DNA of 64,000 nt from Argyresthia goedartella (Eukaryota; Arthropoda; Insecta; Lepidoptera; Argyresthiidae). The DNA is taken from positions 16,695,201 to 16,759,200 of the forward strand of contig OX463835.1 of assembly GCA_949825045.1 (NCBI GenBank). The letters are read 5' to 3'. The notes beneath the pieces were generated by a model. It saw only the letters and a list, made by a program, of their open reading frames with translations, did no database searches and had not been told where the DNA came from. Positions within the stretch are counted from its first letter, which is position 1, and the number at the start of each line of letters is the position of its first letter. This document shows, piece by piece, positions 1 to 11,830 of the stretch. The translations under genes were made by a program, and so were the position numbers.

Positions 1-2130
1 ATTCACCGTTGCTTCTTCGACAAAGTTACTTTTCTCGTATATATTTTGCTACTATAGCAAAGTAACATAGCTAGACTTGATCCCTGCACTTTGTTAATGG
101 TACACTATGAAAAATATTATATACTCCCCGAAGCTTCTGACTATTATTCCAAAAGGTATGCGTACATTGAACTATGTTTACTGTACACCATACATCTGTA
201 TGGCGTATACACAAAGAACTCCGGTCAAGGTACGTATACTCGTAACAATATATAAGCAGAAGCTTAGGGGAATATATATTTTTTTCAGTGTACCATTTAC
301 AAAGTGAAGGGATGGAAATCTACAATGTTATATTGCTTAGGTAGCATAAAGAGGATAGAGGTATTTGAGAATCCTAAAGGAAAATACGAAAATATTTATA
401 TCAAAAGTATGTATTTACTCTACTTTACTTATTTAATCCTATTTCAAACCAAATTACAAGTTAATATTAATCACGAATCTTGTGGTGCAGTACCAGCTAG
501 ATGTTTTTAAAAAGTGAGAGAGCGGTCCAGGGTGACGCCAAGGTACTTAGGAATAAAGTGCTGGTTTAACCTCCGAGTACCACTTTAAGCTCGCGTTTGG
601 CTAGTTGATTGTGTAGATGGAAGCGTCTGACCTCTGTTTTGCATGAACTAGGTGTTAGTCGCCAAATTTTGAAGTACTTTCTTAATTCTTCTATGTGTTC
701 AGTTAGTGTGCTTTCCAGATTCCATTAGTAATTCAAACGTCAGTTCTTGATCTGAAAAAGAACAACGTTGTTATTTTATGCTTAAGCTATCTGAGACTTG
801 TGATAATTTGGCCATATGTTAGGTTAGGTTATTTTAGTGGCTTTAAAAACCAAATGCTGACTGTTCACCGGGCCAACGAAGGCCAACGAACGGCCAGTGT
901 TGCCATCTTGACTACTTTGTAGCTAGATCTAGCTACTTTATGGGTTAATTTAGTTAGGTACTCAAATTGTTGGAAGTTTCATACATTTGGCTACTTTTTG
1001 AGGACTGAACTATTTGTAATTTTCGACATTTTTCCTGACTAATGGACGTGATCGGAGCCGTAATATACCGAACTATGGACAAAGGCACTTACTTCCGGGC
1101 GCTGATTATGTTAAAAAATACGCAGTCACCCCCGCCCCACTGCGCCAGTTGTCGCTCAGCGCTCATAACTCGTGAGGCGAGGCATACTTACTAAAATGAT
1201 TGCAATGAAAGTAAGTAACCCTGAGAAAAAAAAGGATACTTTCATCCTGCAAAATATGAATGGAGCCAGCTACCTAACCTAAAATCCTAGCAGAAAGGAA
1301 ATTCGCCCCCCCAACAGCTGCAGTCAAAGGTCCGAAAACATTTCGAAGATATTTGTTTGAAGTGTGATTAGAAACAAAGCACAGGTTACAGCCAATATCG
1401 CAAAGCAACGACATGAACCTCATAATCTTATTTAGGCACTGTTACTCACCGACCATAGACTGCAGCAGATGCTGCAGTTTATTTTCTCAGAACAAGTATC
1501 ATACGTTACTTTGTAATTTTATCTAAGAATACTTTGTCAAAACATCTACTTCGTATTTTGTTAGTATGATTAATTCCACGCCTCAACCGAACGGCGTGGA
1601 ATCTTGAGGGGCTGGGTTTTTGCCAGCACGGGAGAGAAAATCTTGATAGTTACTTTACCTTGCCGTCGTAGACCGGAAATCGAAAGCTCGATTCGAGGCA
1701 GGAATCGGGATAGGAGCACAAGTTTGGGTAGGATAGGGACTGAATCTCACTATTCGCTGCCCGACGCTGTCGCCGGCGTGCTGCCTGCCGACACGAGGAG
1801 TCGCCGTCCGATACGACGATGTCCAATCACAACACGGATCACTCAACCGCTGACGCGAATCTACTTATTTCCCGACGATGTTGATGATTAACACTCCGAC
1901 CAGGCTCGACACCTGTATTAGACAATTGTTACACCGAAATACAATCAATGGCCCGACGCCTGAGCAGACATGTTTTTTCTCCCGACGAGAAAAGATAACC
2001 TCTCATTTTTCATCTCGTTGGTACGAGTGACAGCTGCGGTTCCGTTTCCGCTAGTGATGTCCCGATTACTCGCGGTCGATCCGCGCAACAAAAAACCGGT
2101 GCGTTCCGAAGCATAAATATTAAACATAGT
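1..2130. other. intergenic, no gene recognised
   Basis: Mostly AT-rich sequence without a recognisable gene, RNA or complete transposon. A GC-richer patch near 1,600-1,890 has short open frames on both strands, but neither resembles a known protein and no splice context supports them. Confidence 0.5.
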
Positions 2131-2133
2131 ATA

Positions 2134-2301
2134 TGACGTTGCCGTATTAACAACAACATATAGCCGCAGTACCAACTGTTATTTTGATAGATTAAACTTT
2201 GCTGTAACATCACTTCATAACGTTGCCATGTCAACAACACCATTTAGCCATAGTAACAACGGCTATTTTGATATATTAAACTTTGATACAATATCACTTC
2301 A
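2134..2301. repeat. diverged tandem duplication, unit about 84 bp
   Basis: Two adjacent copies share the order CGTTGCC, AACAACA, AGCC, ATTTTGATA, ATTAAACTTTG and ATCACTTCA, offset by 84 bp. The start of a third (CAACGTTG) follows. Divergence suggests an old duplication. Confidence 0.6.
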
Positions 2302-2525
2302 CAACGTTGATAAGTTGACAACGTACCGTTGTTATCCCGTTTAAATATTTTAACATTGTTACCCTATCTGCGTTTCTTTAGCTAAAATAACAAAAATCAT
2401 TCCAACAATAAAAAAGTTGCCACAGCAACTATGGGCCTATAGCTGCAGCGACGATGCACTTACGTGCGGTAACAATAAAATTCTAACAAAGCTTTTATTG
2501 TCGCTTTGTTAGCCGATTTTTCTCT

Positions 2526-2622
2526 GCGTGTGGTGACAGACGGACGGACAGACAGCGGAGGTTTAGTAATAGGGTTCCGTTTGGCACCTTTCGGGTACGG
2601 AACCCTAAAAAACCGGTCAAGT
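2526..2622 (+). repeat. dispersed degenerate repeat (family P)
   Basis: Contains GTGACAGACGGACGGACAGA, then TAGTAATAGGGTTCCGTTT and TACGGAACCCTAAAAA. The same block recurs at 2926-3003, 44690-44876 and, inverted, at 58105-58250. No coding capacity; probably a transposon remnant. Confidence 0.65.
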
Positions 2623-2925
2623 GCGAGTCTAAATCGCGCACGAAGGGTTCCGTACCACCGTTCAACGGAAGCGATGGTGTGGAGTGAATAGTTTGGATTT
2701 TACACAGCAAAATATTGTTTACAAAGTTATTGGTGCGGTTACTTTCACACTCCATATACGTAACCAGGTGCATCCATAAGTTTGTATGTGGTATTGTGGT
2801 ATGGGAGCCCCCTTAAATATTTATTTTATCCTGTTTTTTAGTATTTGTTGTTATAGCGGCAACAGAAATACATAATCTGTGAAAATTTCAACTCTCTAGC
2901 TAGCTAGGTTCTTGACATACAGCCT

Positions 2926-3003
2926 GGTGACAGACGGACGGACAGCGAAGTCTTAGTAATAGGGTCCCGTTTGGAACCCTTCGGGTACGGAACCCTAAAA
3001 ACA
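2926..3003 (+). repeat. dispersed degenerate repeat (family P), second copy
   Basis: Same block as at 2526: GTGACAGACGGACGGACAG, TAATAGGGTCCCGTTT, TACGGAACCCTAAAAA. It is preceded by the diagnostic left part (GCGGCAACAGAAATACAT and TACAGCCTGGTGACAGACGG), which all longer copies share. Confidence 0.65.
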
Positions 3004-3077
3004 GGCATTATATGGCGACCCCCTTTTTTGCGTCTAATTCTTCATTTTGTCGCTTTAGCGGCAACATAAACATAAAC

Positions 3078-3274
3078 ATTTAGACACAGGCACATACATT
3101 GCTTTTGGCCCCACACTAGCATACCCTGTGTCGTGGGAATCAGAAACAGCGACATCACACACATATAAACATTCAAGACCTGTGGATTTTTTTCTTTATC
3201 CCCAGCCGGGGCTCGAACCCAGGAGCTCTGGCACGGGAGGCAGGACTACAACCACAACGCCACAGAGGTCGTCT
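3078..3274 (-). mobile_element. SINE-B copy, tRNA-headed
   Basis: Read on the minus strand it starts with a tRNA-like head (CCTCTGTGGC...) containing a degenerate B box (GGGTTCGAGCCC), followed by a body ending near CTAGTGTGGGGCC. The same family occurs at 10782, 25610, 36018 and 39068. It is a retroposon, not a tRNA gene: the head has no complete cloverleaf and is fused to the body. Confidence 0.75.
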
Positions 3275-3714
3275 TACGGTAATACACATTCGGTGAAAAT
3301 GTCATCTCACTACCATTCTGTCATGGTCGGTACTCATAGATTAATCACCACTCAAGAAACTCCTTCGTCATAGTTCGCGCCATAGAAATGTTGTCATCAA
3401 GCGCCAATGATTCACCTTTTGCCCATCAGTAGCTCCAGGCGGAAAGACCCGCAGTGTGAGAGGGACGGAATCGGGGAAAAATGAAATAACGCACCGCCAA
3501 ACCACAGAAACTTTGTTTAACAATAAACTACTTTTTTTTTCAAAAATATTTTTAAGGAGAGTTTGCTGTTACATAATATCCACATTTTGAATGCAATTCC
3601 GCAATGAAATAAGTTAGAATTTCAGAGTTACAGGAAAAAATAGCAAAATTTAGAGGTCTTTTCGCAATTAAATTCTATCAAAAAAAAAATCACCCAATCG
3701 CGTTTTCCTTATTG

Positions 3715-3825
3715 TATATATTTATTGCACATAAAACGACATAAGATATAATAAACAGGAAGGACATCTACAAAGGCATGCTTATCTCTAAATAGAGATC
3801 TCTTCCAGCAAACCCAAGGTTGATA
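3715..3825 (-). mobile_element. LINE-beta 3' tail (5'-truncated copy)
   Basis: On the minus strand it reads TTTGCTGGAAGAGATCTCT, a short loop, TAGAGATAAGC and then TGCAATAAA, the conserved 3' end of LINE-beta. Only the terminal 110 bp remain. Confidence 0.75.
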
Positions 3826-4822
3826 AGAATAATTTAATATACAGGATAGACCTATGTGCTCTGATAAGATACATACATATATTACTGAACTATTGAACTA
3901 ACTGCTAGATACACTACATACACAAGTACAGATGTAGTGAATAATCCTTTCCTATCGGCAAAACTCGGAAAAACGATAACACCCGAATGGTACCGATGTG
4001 TCTATGAATTACTGTATTATTAAATTACGTGTAGGTATCAAATAAATCGCATACTTTATTTATCAATGTCAAACGTCAAATTGCCCGTTTGACGTATATT
4101 ACACTGAGATGTTAAAACCACCACGATTCTATCATATAAAGAATTCGTTAGGTAAACAAAAATATAACTAGTTACTGAGGACGTTTTATGTAAAGTCAAA
4201 AAATATATATATAGGTGGCCTGCATTAATACAGTCCATGAAGTTTATCACAAAATCTAACATAAATATCAACAAAATATTTCTGTGGTATTAACTACTCT
4301 ATATAGATACTTCCGCTTGCAATGCGACCGTTCCCTACGTTGTCTCGATGGGTACTGAGTGCGAGTGAAGTAGTAAGACAAAAACGAACATTTCCGAGAA
4401 AATACGAAAGGAAAGGATTATTCACTACATCTGTACATAAATATTATATAAAAATATAAATACACCTTCACCATTTCCTTTAGTGAGAATCTTAATCAAA
4501 TACTCAATAAACGTTAACCCAAAACTTAAATCTGTAGATGATTTTATATTGGAGTAAATGGGTTCCAAGAAAACCCCATATTTTTTCGTATCACCTTAAT
4601 CCCTCAACGACCACAGAGTGCAATAGCGGTCTTGTGCCGTTTAGAACTTTATTACCATGCTATTACGTTCAAAATGGTGATGCCTCGAAAATTCCGTGGT
4701 CGTTGTGAAGTGCGTACACCTGATATCGCCTGTCACCTTTCGTTTTTAACGGTTGCAGCAAATGGTGCACCCCATCGAATATTTGTTATTGATGGGACCT
4801 TCGGGCCAATGGGTTTGAAGGG
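3826..4822. other. no gene recognised
   Basis: AT-rich sequence with short spurious open frames. I see no coding, structural or repeat signal strong enough to name. Confidence 0.4.
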
Positions 4823-5074
4823 TAATAATAATAATACCTTGGACACTATTTACACACATTGATCTAGCCCCAAACTAGGATTCCCTCTATCTTGGGTACT
4901 AGACAACGATACACATACTTATATGGATAAATATTAAACTTAGATAGATAAACAACCATGACTAGGGTACAAACATCCGTTCTCGTCAAGCAAGTATTTG
5001 CCCCCACCGGGACTCGAACCCGGGACCCTTGGCTTCGTAGGCAGGGTCACTGCCGACTCGGCCATTCGGGTCGT
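4823..5074 (-). mobile_element. SINE-A copy, tRNA-headed, full length
   Basis: On the minus strand: head GACCCGAATGGCCGAGTCGG (A-box region), B box GGTTCGAGTCCCGG, body with CTAGTACCCAAGATA, end GTCCAAGGTATT and a (ATT)n tail. It is the most frequent SINE here, with copies at 8886, 25336, 28788, 46793, 48308, 55636 and 62663. Confidence 0.85.
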
Positions 5075-5489
5075 CAACTAGTCGGGTTCATAGTGGCTTT
5101 GAGTTGAGCTCACATCTGCTTTTAGAAGTCTGTATATGCTTAGGATTATGTTACAGACTTTGCAAAGTGATGATTAGTCCTTGAAATGGGAAATAAAAAA
5201 CTTTATTTTCGTATCATGGTTTAAATTTGATCTTAAATATGTAATTTCAGTTTTACACTATATAGCCCTAAATAGGTTTTTTTTCTGTGTATTTGGGTCA
5301 TCAAACATTTGTACAATAAGGTATTACTTATAACTATTGTAGGTAAGATACATATTGGTGACTGTGCAACCAGCGCCGATAAACATGTATTACTATGTAG
5401 TATGGTAGTACAGCTTTTCACGATACACTTAGTTGACGCTAAGTACATAATTCTTATTAATAATTATTTATTTAGAACAGGTAGTGAAA

Positions 5490-5848
5490 AATGAAAATGG
5501 CTACAAATATAATGATCACCAAAATATTTTTTTCCTACCCAAAATGGATAAATGAACACCAAAAGTTGCAAAAATATCAGGGCAAAATACTGAGGTAGCT
5601 TAGGTGAAGGGTAAAGGGGGTGAGCGAAGCGACGCCCTCTTTATCCTTCATGTTAGTTTGAACATGTAATAACAACAAAAAATACTTAAAACATAAACTT
5701 AAGTACACAAAACATAAAAAGAAGTTTGATGATCATTTATCCAAACACAATTTGGTGGACATTTATCCATTCTGGCAGTCATTTCGAATTTATTGGTAGT
5801 AAAATAAGTGCGTTTTTGGTAATCTTTTAAACATAAGCCAATGAAAAT
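5490..5848 (+). mobile_element. MITE type B with perfect 9-bp target duplication
   Basis: The element spans 5499-5839, starting GGCTACAAATATAATGATCA and ending TTTAAACATAAGCC. It is flanked on both sides by AATGAAAAT (5490-5498 and 5840-5848), a perfect 9-bp target-site duplication. The interior has the core shared with type A (ATATCAGGGCAAAATACTG, then TTAGGTGAAGGGTAAAGGGG). No coding capacity. A 9-bp duplication is typical of Mutator-like elements; that assignment is inference. Confidence 0.85.
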
Positions 5849-6112
5849 TAGATATGGATCAACTAAGATAGTTACAGTTTAAGATACTATTACAAATTAC
5901 AACACAACAAGTTGGTGTATAATATCTAAGATAATGATGCACGTTCCAATGCTGATAATAGCCTTTTTTTAAACTCACTTACACTTACTGCCATAATATC
6001 GATATCACTGGTATGTAAATGATTTATTTACGGAACTTATACCTACTACTTATTTATTTACATAAATGTCAGTTCTTAATTATCTTATATATAACAATAA
6101 TAATAATAATAA

Positions 6113-8885
6113 TAATCAAAATCAAAATCAAATTCAAAATCAAAAATCATTTATTTACATAGGATGTTGTTACATCACTTAGATCCGTCATTACATTTTT
6201 TTGGGTGAGTTCACTAACACAATGGCGGAATCTGTGGAGAAGAGCTCACCGAAGAAACTCCACAGTCGTCGCATCTTTTGCGTTTCCTTTTTTAAATAAA
6301 ATATTGTCAAATTACAAAATGAATGCTAATTATATATCGAAACAGCCTGTTACTCAAACAATCTATTCCCATGGACATCTGTCCTCTAAGTAATCAGATA
6401 TCCTGTAGTAACCTTTTTTATACAATTTCTGTTTTATTATTATTTTAAACTTGTCTAAAGGCAAGTTTTTAATATCAGTAGGGACCTTATTGTAATAGCG
6501 TATACAATTGCCTTTAAAAGAATTACTAATTTTATGTAGTCGGCTTACATAAGCAACCAACTTGTCTTTATTTCTAGTATTAAAATTGTGTATATCACTG
6601 TACTTCTGAAAATTAGTTATATTTCTTTTTACATACACAAGATTGTCATAGATATATTGAGACACAAATGTCAGAATATTGATTTCTTTAAACTTTTCCC
6701 TCAGTGACACTCTTGGCCCTAATCTATAAATTGCACGAACAGCCCGTTTCTGCAGAATAAATATACTATTAGCATTCGCCGCGTGACCCCACAATAAAAT
6801 ACCATAGGTCATTAGACTATGAAAGTAAGTAAGTAGACTAGTCTAGCGGTGTCTACGTCGGTAAGAGCTCTAATTTTTTTAACTGCGAACGCTGCCGAAC
6901 TCAGTCTGTTCGACAATTTATTTATATGAGGGTCCCATTGTAGTTTGGCGTCTAAAGTAATGCCCAAAAAGACAGTCGACTGCACAAGGTCCAATCTCTG
7001 TCCTTTTATAAATATGTCTGTAGTTACCGGGTTCACATTGGGTAACACGAATTTAATACATTTAGTTTTCTTTTCATTAAGTAATAAATTGTTAACAGTA
7101 AACCAGTTCACTATACTAGAGATAGCATTGTTTACCTCGTCATAATTTGATTGCTGTCTTTTAACTTTAAATATCAAAGAAGTATCATCGGCAAACAATA
7201 CTAACCCATGTTTTGCTTTAACAAGGTAAGGTAAATCTTTAATATATACTAAAAACAAGAAAGGACCAAGAATTGAACCTTGCGGTACGCCCATACTTAT
7301 TGAAGACCCAGGTGATCTTTTCCCATTAACATCGACCATCTGAACCCTATCTGTTAGATATGACTCCAGAAGGCCAAGTGCCTGATCTTTTACACCATAA
7401 TGGCGTAACTTCCTGACAAGAGTGTCATGATGGACGCAATCAAAAGCCTTGGATAGATCGCAGAAGACACCTATTGCATCCATTGCGTCTTTCCAGGCAT
7501 CAAAAATATTGTCGATTAGTTCAACACCAGCATCGGCTGTTGAACGACCCTTTGTGAAACCAAACTGAGCAATATGAATTAAATTATTGAGATAAAAATG
7601 ACTTTGCAATTGATTAAGTATGAGTTTTTCAAATATTTTGCTAAGCGTTGGTAGTATCGATATGGGTCTAAAATTGGTGGGGTCTGATGTACTACCAGCT
7701 TTGAATAAAGGTATAACTTTACTTAGTTTCATCAAGTCAGGAAACACACCACTATCTATACATTGATTAAATATACAACAAAGGTGAGGTGCAATACAAT
7801 CTACAATGGAACTAATAATTTTTACTGATAGACCATGGGCGTCAGCTGTCTTTTTCATTTCCAGGGATTTAAACGCTTTTACAATGTCTTCATTATTTAC
7901 GTGCCTAAATTTAAAATCTGTTTTACATTCCTCAAAGTTTTGTTTAAGTATAGATTCAGCAGCAGCGGGAGATGAATTTAAAGACTTGGTTGTTGAAACT
8001 GGAATGTCCGTAAAGAAATTTTCGAAAGCTTTTGCTACTTCTAGGTCTGTACTTAGCAATTGATTATCTATCTTAAGCTTGAAGTTATTATGTGTAGCTT
8101 TGGCCTTTCCAGTCTCTCTGTTTATAATTTGCCAAGTCGTTTTCATTACATTGCTACTAGATTCAATTTTGTTTTTAATGAAATTAGATTTAGCTACGGC
8201 ACAAACGCGTTTAAACATTTTTGAATAACTACGAACATAATCTAGAAAGGCCGTATTTTTGTTATATGATTTCTCTTCATAGAGTTCATATAATCTTCGT
8301 CTGCTCCTATGAATTCCAACTGTCGCCCAATCACTAAACAAAGCTTTGTTATTAACTTTTATAGTTTTTGATTTAAATACCGTATCATATTCATTTTTGA
8401 CAAGGTTAAATACTGAGTTGTACAACAAATTTGGATCGTCACTGTATGGTATTTCCCATAGTTTATCTAAAATATTATTCCTGTAGTGTTCAAGCCGAGT
8501 GTCACTAACGGGCACACATGTAATATCCTCTTTTTGGTCCTTTTTTATTTTAATATTGAATATACCTATCTGACCAGAGTGATCAGAGGTTAATTTATTG
8601 ATGACCGATTTGAAAATGGGCGTAATGTTAGTAAATATATTGTCAATGCAGGTAGCAGATGTTGCAGTAATTCTAGTAGGCTCCAAAAACAGATAGTTCA
8701 TGTTGTGACATAAAAATAAAGATTTTAATCTAGTACAAATATTATTATCCTCTAACAGATTAACATTAAAATCACCACAAATTATAAAAAAATTGTTTTT
8801 ATCGCTGATTTTAATCAACACTTCATCCATTTTCTTTTCGAATAAATCAAAGGATGAATCTGGTGGTCTGTATACGCTCATTACA
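6113..8885 (-). mobile_element. LINE-alpha non-LTR retrotransposon, 5'-truncated
   Basis: A minus-strand element with a partial AP-endonuclease domain, a complete reverse transcriptase and the family's C-terminal region. The 3' end is a degenerate run of TTTGAT/ATTTTG units near 6113-6150. The 5' end is cut inside the endonuclease, exactly where a SINE-A tail begins (8886). It is of the CR1/Jockey type (Daphne-like), a placement made from motif style only. Related copies lie at 29.9-34.5, 36.05-37.96 and 56.84-57.92 kb. Confidence 0.85.
6363..6811 (-). pseudogene. LINE-alpha C-terminal region after a frameshift
   Basis: Begins MTYGILLWGHAANANSIFIL and ends near YLEDRCPWE. It continues the reverse transcriptase frame after a small slip in a TTAC repeat at about 6830. 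The related copy at 36-37.7 kb reads straight through this junction apart from one nonsense codon, which shows both parts were once a single protein. The segment contains the family's conserved SNSFKGNCIRYYNKVP block and the KKGYY motif near its end. No known catalytic function. Confidence 0.85.
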
Positions 8886-8917
8886 ATAATAATACCTTGG
8901 ACACTATTTACACACAT
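6812..8917 (-). pseudogene. LINE-alpha endonuclease/reverse transcriptase, main ORF
   Basis: A 701-codon open frame. Endonuclease motifs are YRPPDSS (residues 16-22), GDFN (48-51) and SDHSG (111-115); the N-terminal part of that domain is missing. Reverse transcriptase motifs follow: LIPLF-type finger, RPISILPTLSKIFEK, QFGFTKGRSTADA, VFCDLSKAFDCVHHD, GVPQGSILGPFLF and the intact catalytic FADD (575-578). The first 11 codons (MCVNSVQGIII) are SINE-A tail sequence, so the apparent start codon is not the element's own. The frame breaks at about 6830 in a repeated TTAC tetranucleotide, and the rest continues in 6363-6811. The motifs are directly visible; loss of function follows from the truncation and frameshift. 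Confidence 0.88.
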
Positions 8918-8963
8918 TGATCTAGCGCCAAACTAGGATTCCCTGTATCTTGGATACTAGACA
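8886..8963 (-). mobile_element. SINE-A 3' part, abutting the LINE
   Basis: Only the 3' portion is present (CTAGTATCCAAGATACAGGG, ATCAATGTGTGTAAATAGTG, GTCCAAGGTATT). It joins the truncated LINE-alpha directly in the same orientation and supplies that ORF's first ATG. Confidence 0.8.
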
Positions 8964-8989
8964 TAATATTATAATGAATAATAATAAAT

Positions 8990-9258
8990 GTAGCCCATTA
9001 ATGTGCCCACCGAGGGGCGCAGGACTTTACCCGGATACGAGTAAGATTAAGCCATACTCCAGCACGCTAGCTCAGTGCGGGTTGGTGGAGGGGTTTTACG
9101 ACCACTACCACCCACGTAGCGATAGTAGCCGGCACCTATAGGTGTCATGCGAAACACTGAACGCCCGATAATGTGCTAAAGATAAATTAATTATCTCATT
9201 GCTACATGGTCAGGAATCGAACCTGCAACTCCTGTGTGAGAAACAAGCGTGAAACCCA
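8990..9258 (-). mobile_element. SINE-C-type copy
   Basis: On the minus strand it starts with a tRNA-like head (GGGTTTCACGCTTGTTTCTC, B-box GGTTCGATTCCTGACC), followed by a body ending GGGCACATTAATGGGCTAC. The same body is at 39735-40030 and the head alone at 44580 and 49400. Confidence 0.65.
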
Positions 9259-9425
9259 AAGATATTTAATATTATTTATTCACTTGTTTTAAAGTTACCT
9301 TGATTATATTTATTTTTATTTTTACGAAGAAATTTAGTAGGTAAACTATTTTTAGGAATATTAGTCCGTTTCGGCTTGAAAGCAGGCCTAACTATAGAAA
9401 AATAAAGTAACCCAAAATATACATA

Positions 9426-10723
9426 GTCAGGTCATAAGTTCTGTCACATGTGCAATATGAAATAATTTAGACATGTTTATTTATTTATATAGCAAAATGA
9501 ACTTAATAAAACATAGATTCTTATGGTAATAAAGTTTATTCAAAATGACCCCCGCGATTTTGAATACAGGCCTTTATTCTGCGCGGCCAGTCGTCTATCG
9601 CAGCACGAACGAGGTCCATGTCAATATCAGCGGCTGCATTAATCAAGGATGCCTTGAGTGACTCCAAATCAGGATGAGGCTTTGAGCAGGCCTTTTCCTC
9701 CAAGTGTTGCCATATCTTGTAATCTAACGGACTCAAATCTGGACTGGAGGAGGGCCAGTCTTCGTGCCGGATGAAGTCGATTTCACGCGCCGCCAGCCAG
9801 TTTTGTGTGCTTTTCGCTCTATGAGCTGGCGCAGAATCTTGTTGGAATACCCAGTGCCTGTTATTAAATATGGTATGAGAAACAGGTTCCACAAGGTTCT
9901 TGAGGACTGTATTTTGATACACAACTGCATTCGTTTTTACGCCTTTCTCACAAAAATGTATCTCAGTTAAGCCCCAATAAGAGACTCCCAACCAAACCAT
10001 GAGCGAGGATGGAAAATGACAAAATGACAAACGTTGGACACGCGGAATACGGTTGCTCGCTTCTTCACTGCTGTGTGCGTACACCTTATCATTTTGTTTG
10101 TTGTAGCTCTCTTCCACGGTGAAAATTTTGTCATCCGAAAAAAGAATTTCCCGATGCTTTTTTCCCGCGTACCGCTTCAACAAAGCGCGGCATCTCTTCA
10201 GTCTCAGGTCCATTAAACGAGCGTCCAACGATGTCCTGTTTTTCTTCGATATGCCCTAAGCCCTAAGTCTTCATTTAACACCCTTTTCATCGTGGTCCTG
10301 CTTAACCCCATCTGAAGGGCCAACAGTTTCTGCTTACGTATGGGATTTCTTTGAATTCGCGCCTTCACAGCTTTTATCACTGCTGGAGTCCTAACAGAGC
10401 GAGGGCGACCACTTCTTGACCTGTCATCTACACTAGAGTCTTCATTGTATCGTTTTATGGTACGATAAACGAATCTTTTGGTTATATTCAAATTTTTCAG
10501 TAAGTCGAAAATCTGAATTGGCGCGTAACCGCAACGATGCAACGCAATAACTGCGACACGGTGTTCTTTAAATGTCCACTCCATATTTAAAAATGAGGAA
10601 AATTCTAAAAAGTACACATTTTTATTTTCATGAAAAATTCGAAATTCGAATTCAATAAACTTTTTTGTGGCCAGCGTTCTAAATTCAAAAGTTTTTATTG
10701 TGTGACAGAACTTATGACCTGAC
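9426..10723 (-). mobile_element. mariner (maT, DD37D) transposon with both inverted ends
   Basis: Terminal inverted repeats of 23 bp, GTCAGGTCATAAGTTCTGTC plus ACA, match perfectly at 9426-9448 and 10701-10723. Total length is 1298 bp, usual for mariner. TA lies outside the left end but TG outside the right, so the TA target duplication is imperfect. One transposase gene lies inside on the minus strand. Confidence 0.92.
9536..10584 (-). pseudogene. mariner maT transposase, one frameshift
   Basis: The N-terminal DNA-binding part starts MEWTFKEHRVAVIALHRCGY and has helix-turn-helix style sequence, including RSRSGRPRSVRTP (the GRP-type linker). After a frameshift at about 10228-10238 the catalytic part follows: FSDDKIF, VFQQDSAPAH and SPDLSPLDYKIW. 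Between the second and third catalytic Asp I count 37 residues, giving DD37D, the signature of the maT group common in moths. The complete protein would be about 348 residues, normal for the family. The single frameshift and otherwise clean frames suggest a fairly recent copy that cannot make transposase itself. Its matching ends could still be mobilised in trans, which is inference. Confidence 0.9.
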
Positions 10724-10781
10724 TGTGTATATTTATGATGTGTTAAATTAAATAATATATTATACTGTGTATTTATATTAA

Positions 10782-10950
10782 TATATAGGCATATACATTG
10801 CCTCTGGTCCCACACTAGGATACCCTGTGCCACGGGCACCAGAAGCAGCGAACGTCACACACAACATATATAAACATCCAAGACCTGTGGTTTATTGTTG
10901 CTGCCTCCCGATGCGGGATTCCAACCCGGGACTTCTCGCTTGTTGGGAGG
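10782..10950 (-). mobile_element. SINE-B copy, degraded head
   Basis: Body with CACACTAGGATACCCTGTG (plus-strand view) and ATATAAACATCCAAGACCTG, matching the copies at 3078 and 25610. The tRNA-like head is shortened and mutated. Confidence 0.65.
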
Positions 10951-10984
10951 CGTGATAAGTAATTTATGTAATGTTGTTATATTT

Positions 10985-11543
10985 GTTTTAACGTAGAATA
11001 CAAGTCTATTACCAAGAAACCAGAGTTTATGGTCATGCTCACTAAAACGTCTTTTCTTGCGGCGGCTCTGTGTAGCGGGATGCTCCTCTCCCTCAAATAT
11101 GGCGAGGGGGGTGATGGCCGGTGCACAAGTCGTACTCGTGAACGGGTGCTGCTTGGGGGGACTGCTCCAGTTTGGTTACTCATAATTTATGTTCATTACA
11201 GCCTTTGTCTTTGTTCCTATTTATTTATTTTGTTAGATTGTTATTTTGAGACATCTTATTGGCACTTATAGAGTTTCGTGGTGCTATCTTCTCTGACGGG
11301 CGTATTTCCGAAGCACTGGTAGAGTTCATGGAGTTTATTTTTCCTGTGCGCGATTCAGCCGTGAATCACCACTTGAAGGAGAAATTTGCTTTTTCAAACT
11401 CAAATCAATTATGTACTCATTAGTTTAGTTGATCATTTTATTTTTTAATTTTTTCCATGTATATGAGACTTAAGTAAGTGTTTGACTTTTGTAAAAGTGC
11501 ATTATTTTGCCTACTTGCAATAAATGATTTGATTTGATAACAC
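10985..11543 (+). mobile_element. LINE 3' untranslated fragment
   Basis: Ends TTGCAATAAATGATTTGATTTG, a polyadenylation-like signal followed by TTTGAT tail units, as LINE 3' ends do in this window. An 80-codon open frame at 11029-11271 has no recognisable domain and I do not call it a gene. Confidence 0.5.
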
Positions 11544-11695
11544 ATCTCAAATATATAACCATATTTCATTTGATTTGTTGCCATCGTGTGGCACATAGTC
11601 GCTCCACTCGAATTTCGAGCTAGATTGAGCCACGCTGGCTTAGAGCGGTTTGATGGAGGGGTGTGAGGCTGTTGGCCAGTAGCGTAACATACTTA

Positions 11696-11830
11696 TCGAC
11701 CGAGTGAGCGAAGCGGCTCCTTTTAGGATTGGGAAAAAATGCTTCCGTATGCCCGGATGTATGTCCGGATGTTATCCTCTGCAGGCCGCATTTCTCAACT
11801 GATTCTCGTGAATTTTTACGACCAGGCTGG
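11696..11830 (+). repeat. dispersed repeat (family H)
   Basis: Shares CCGAGTGAGCGAAGCGGCTCC, GGATTGGGAAA, TCCGGATGTTATCCTCT and TCTCAA...GATTCTCGTGA with 16298-16560 and 24459-24900. No coding capacity. Confidence 0.6.

Noticed and set aside
1604..1891. 95-codon open frame in a GC-richer patch.
   Set aside because: The opposite strand is also open, and there is no recognisable motif or gene context.
10585..10839. Upstream extension of the mariner transposase frame to 10839.
   Set aside because: It runs through the transposon's inverted end into flanking DNA. The conserved start is MEWTFKEH at 10584.
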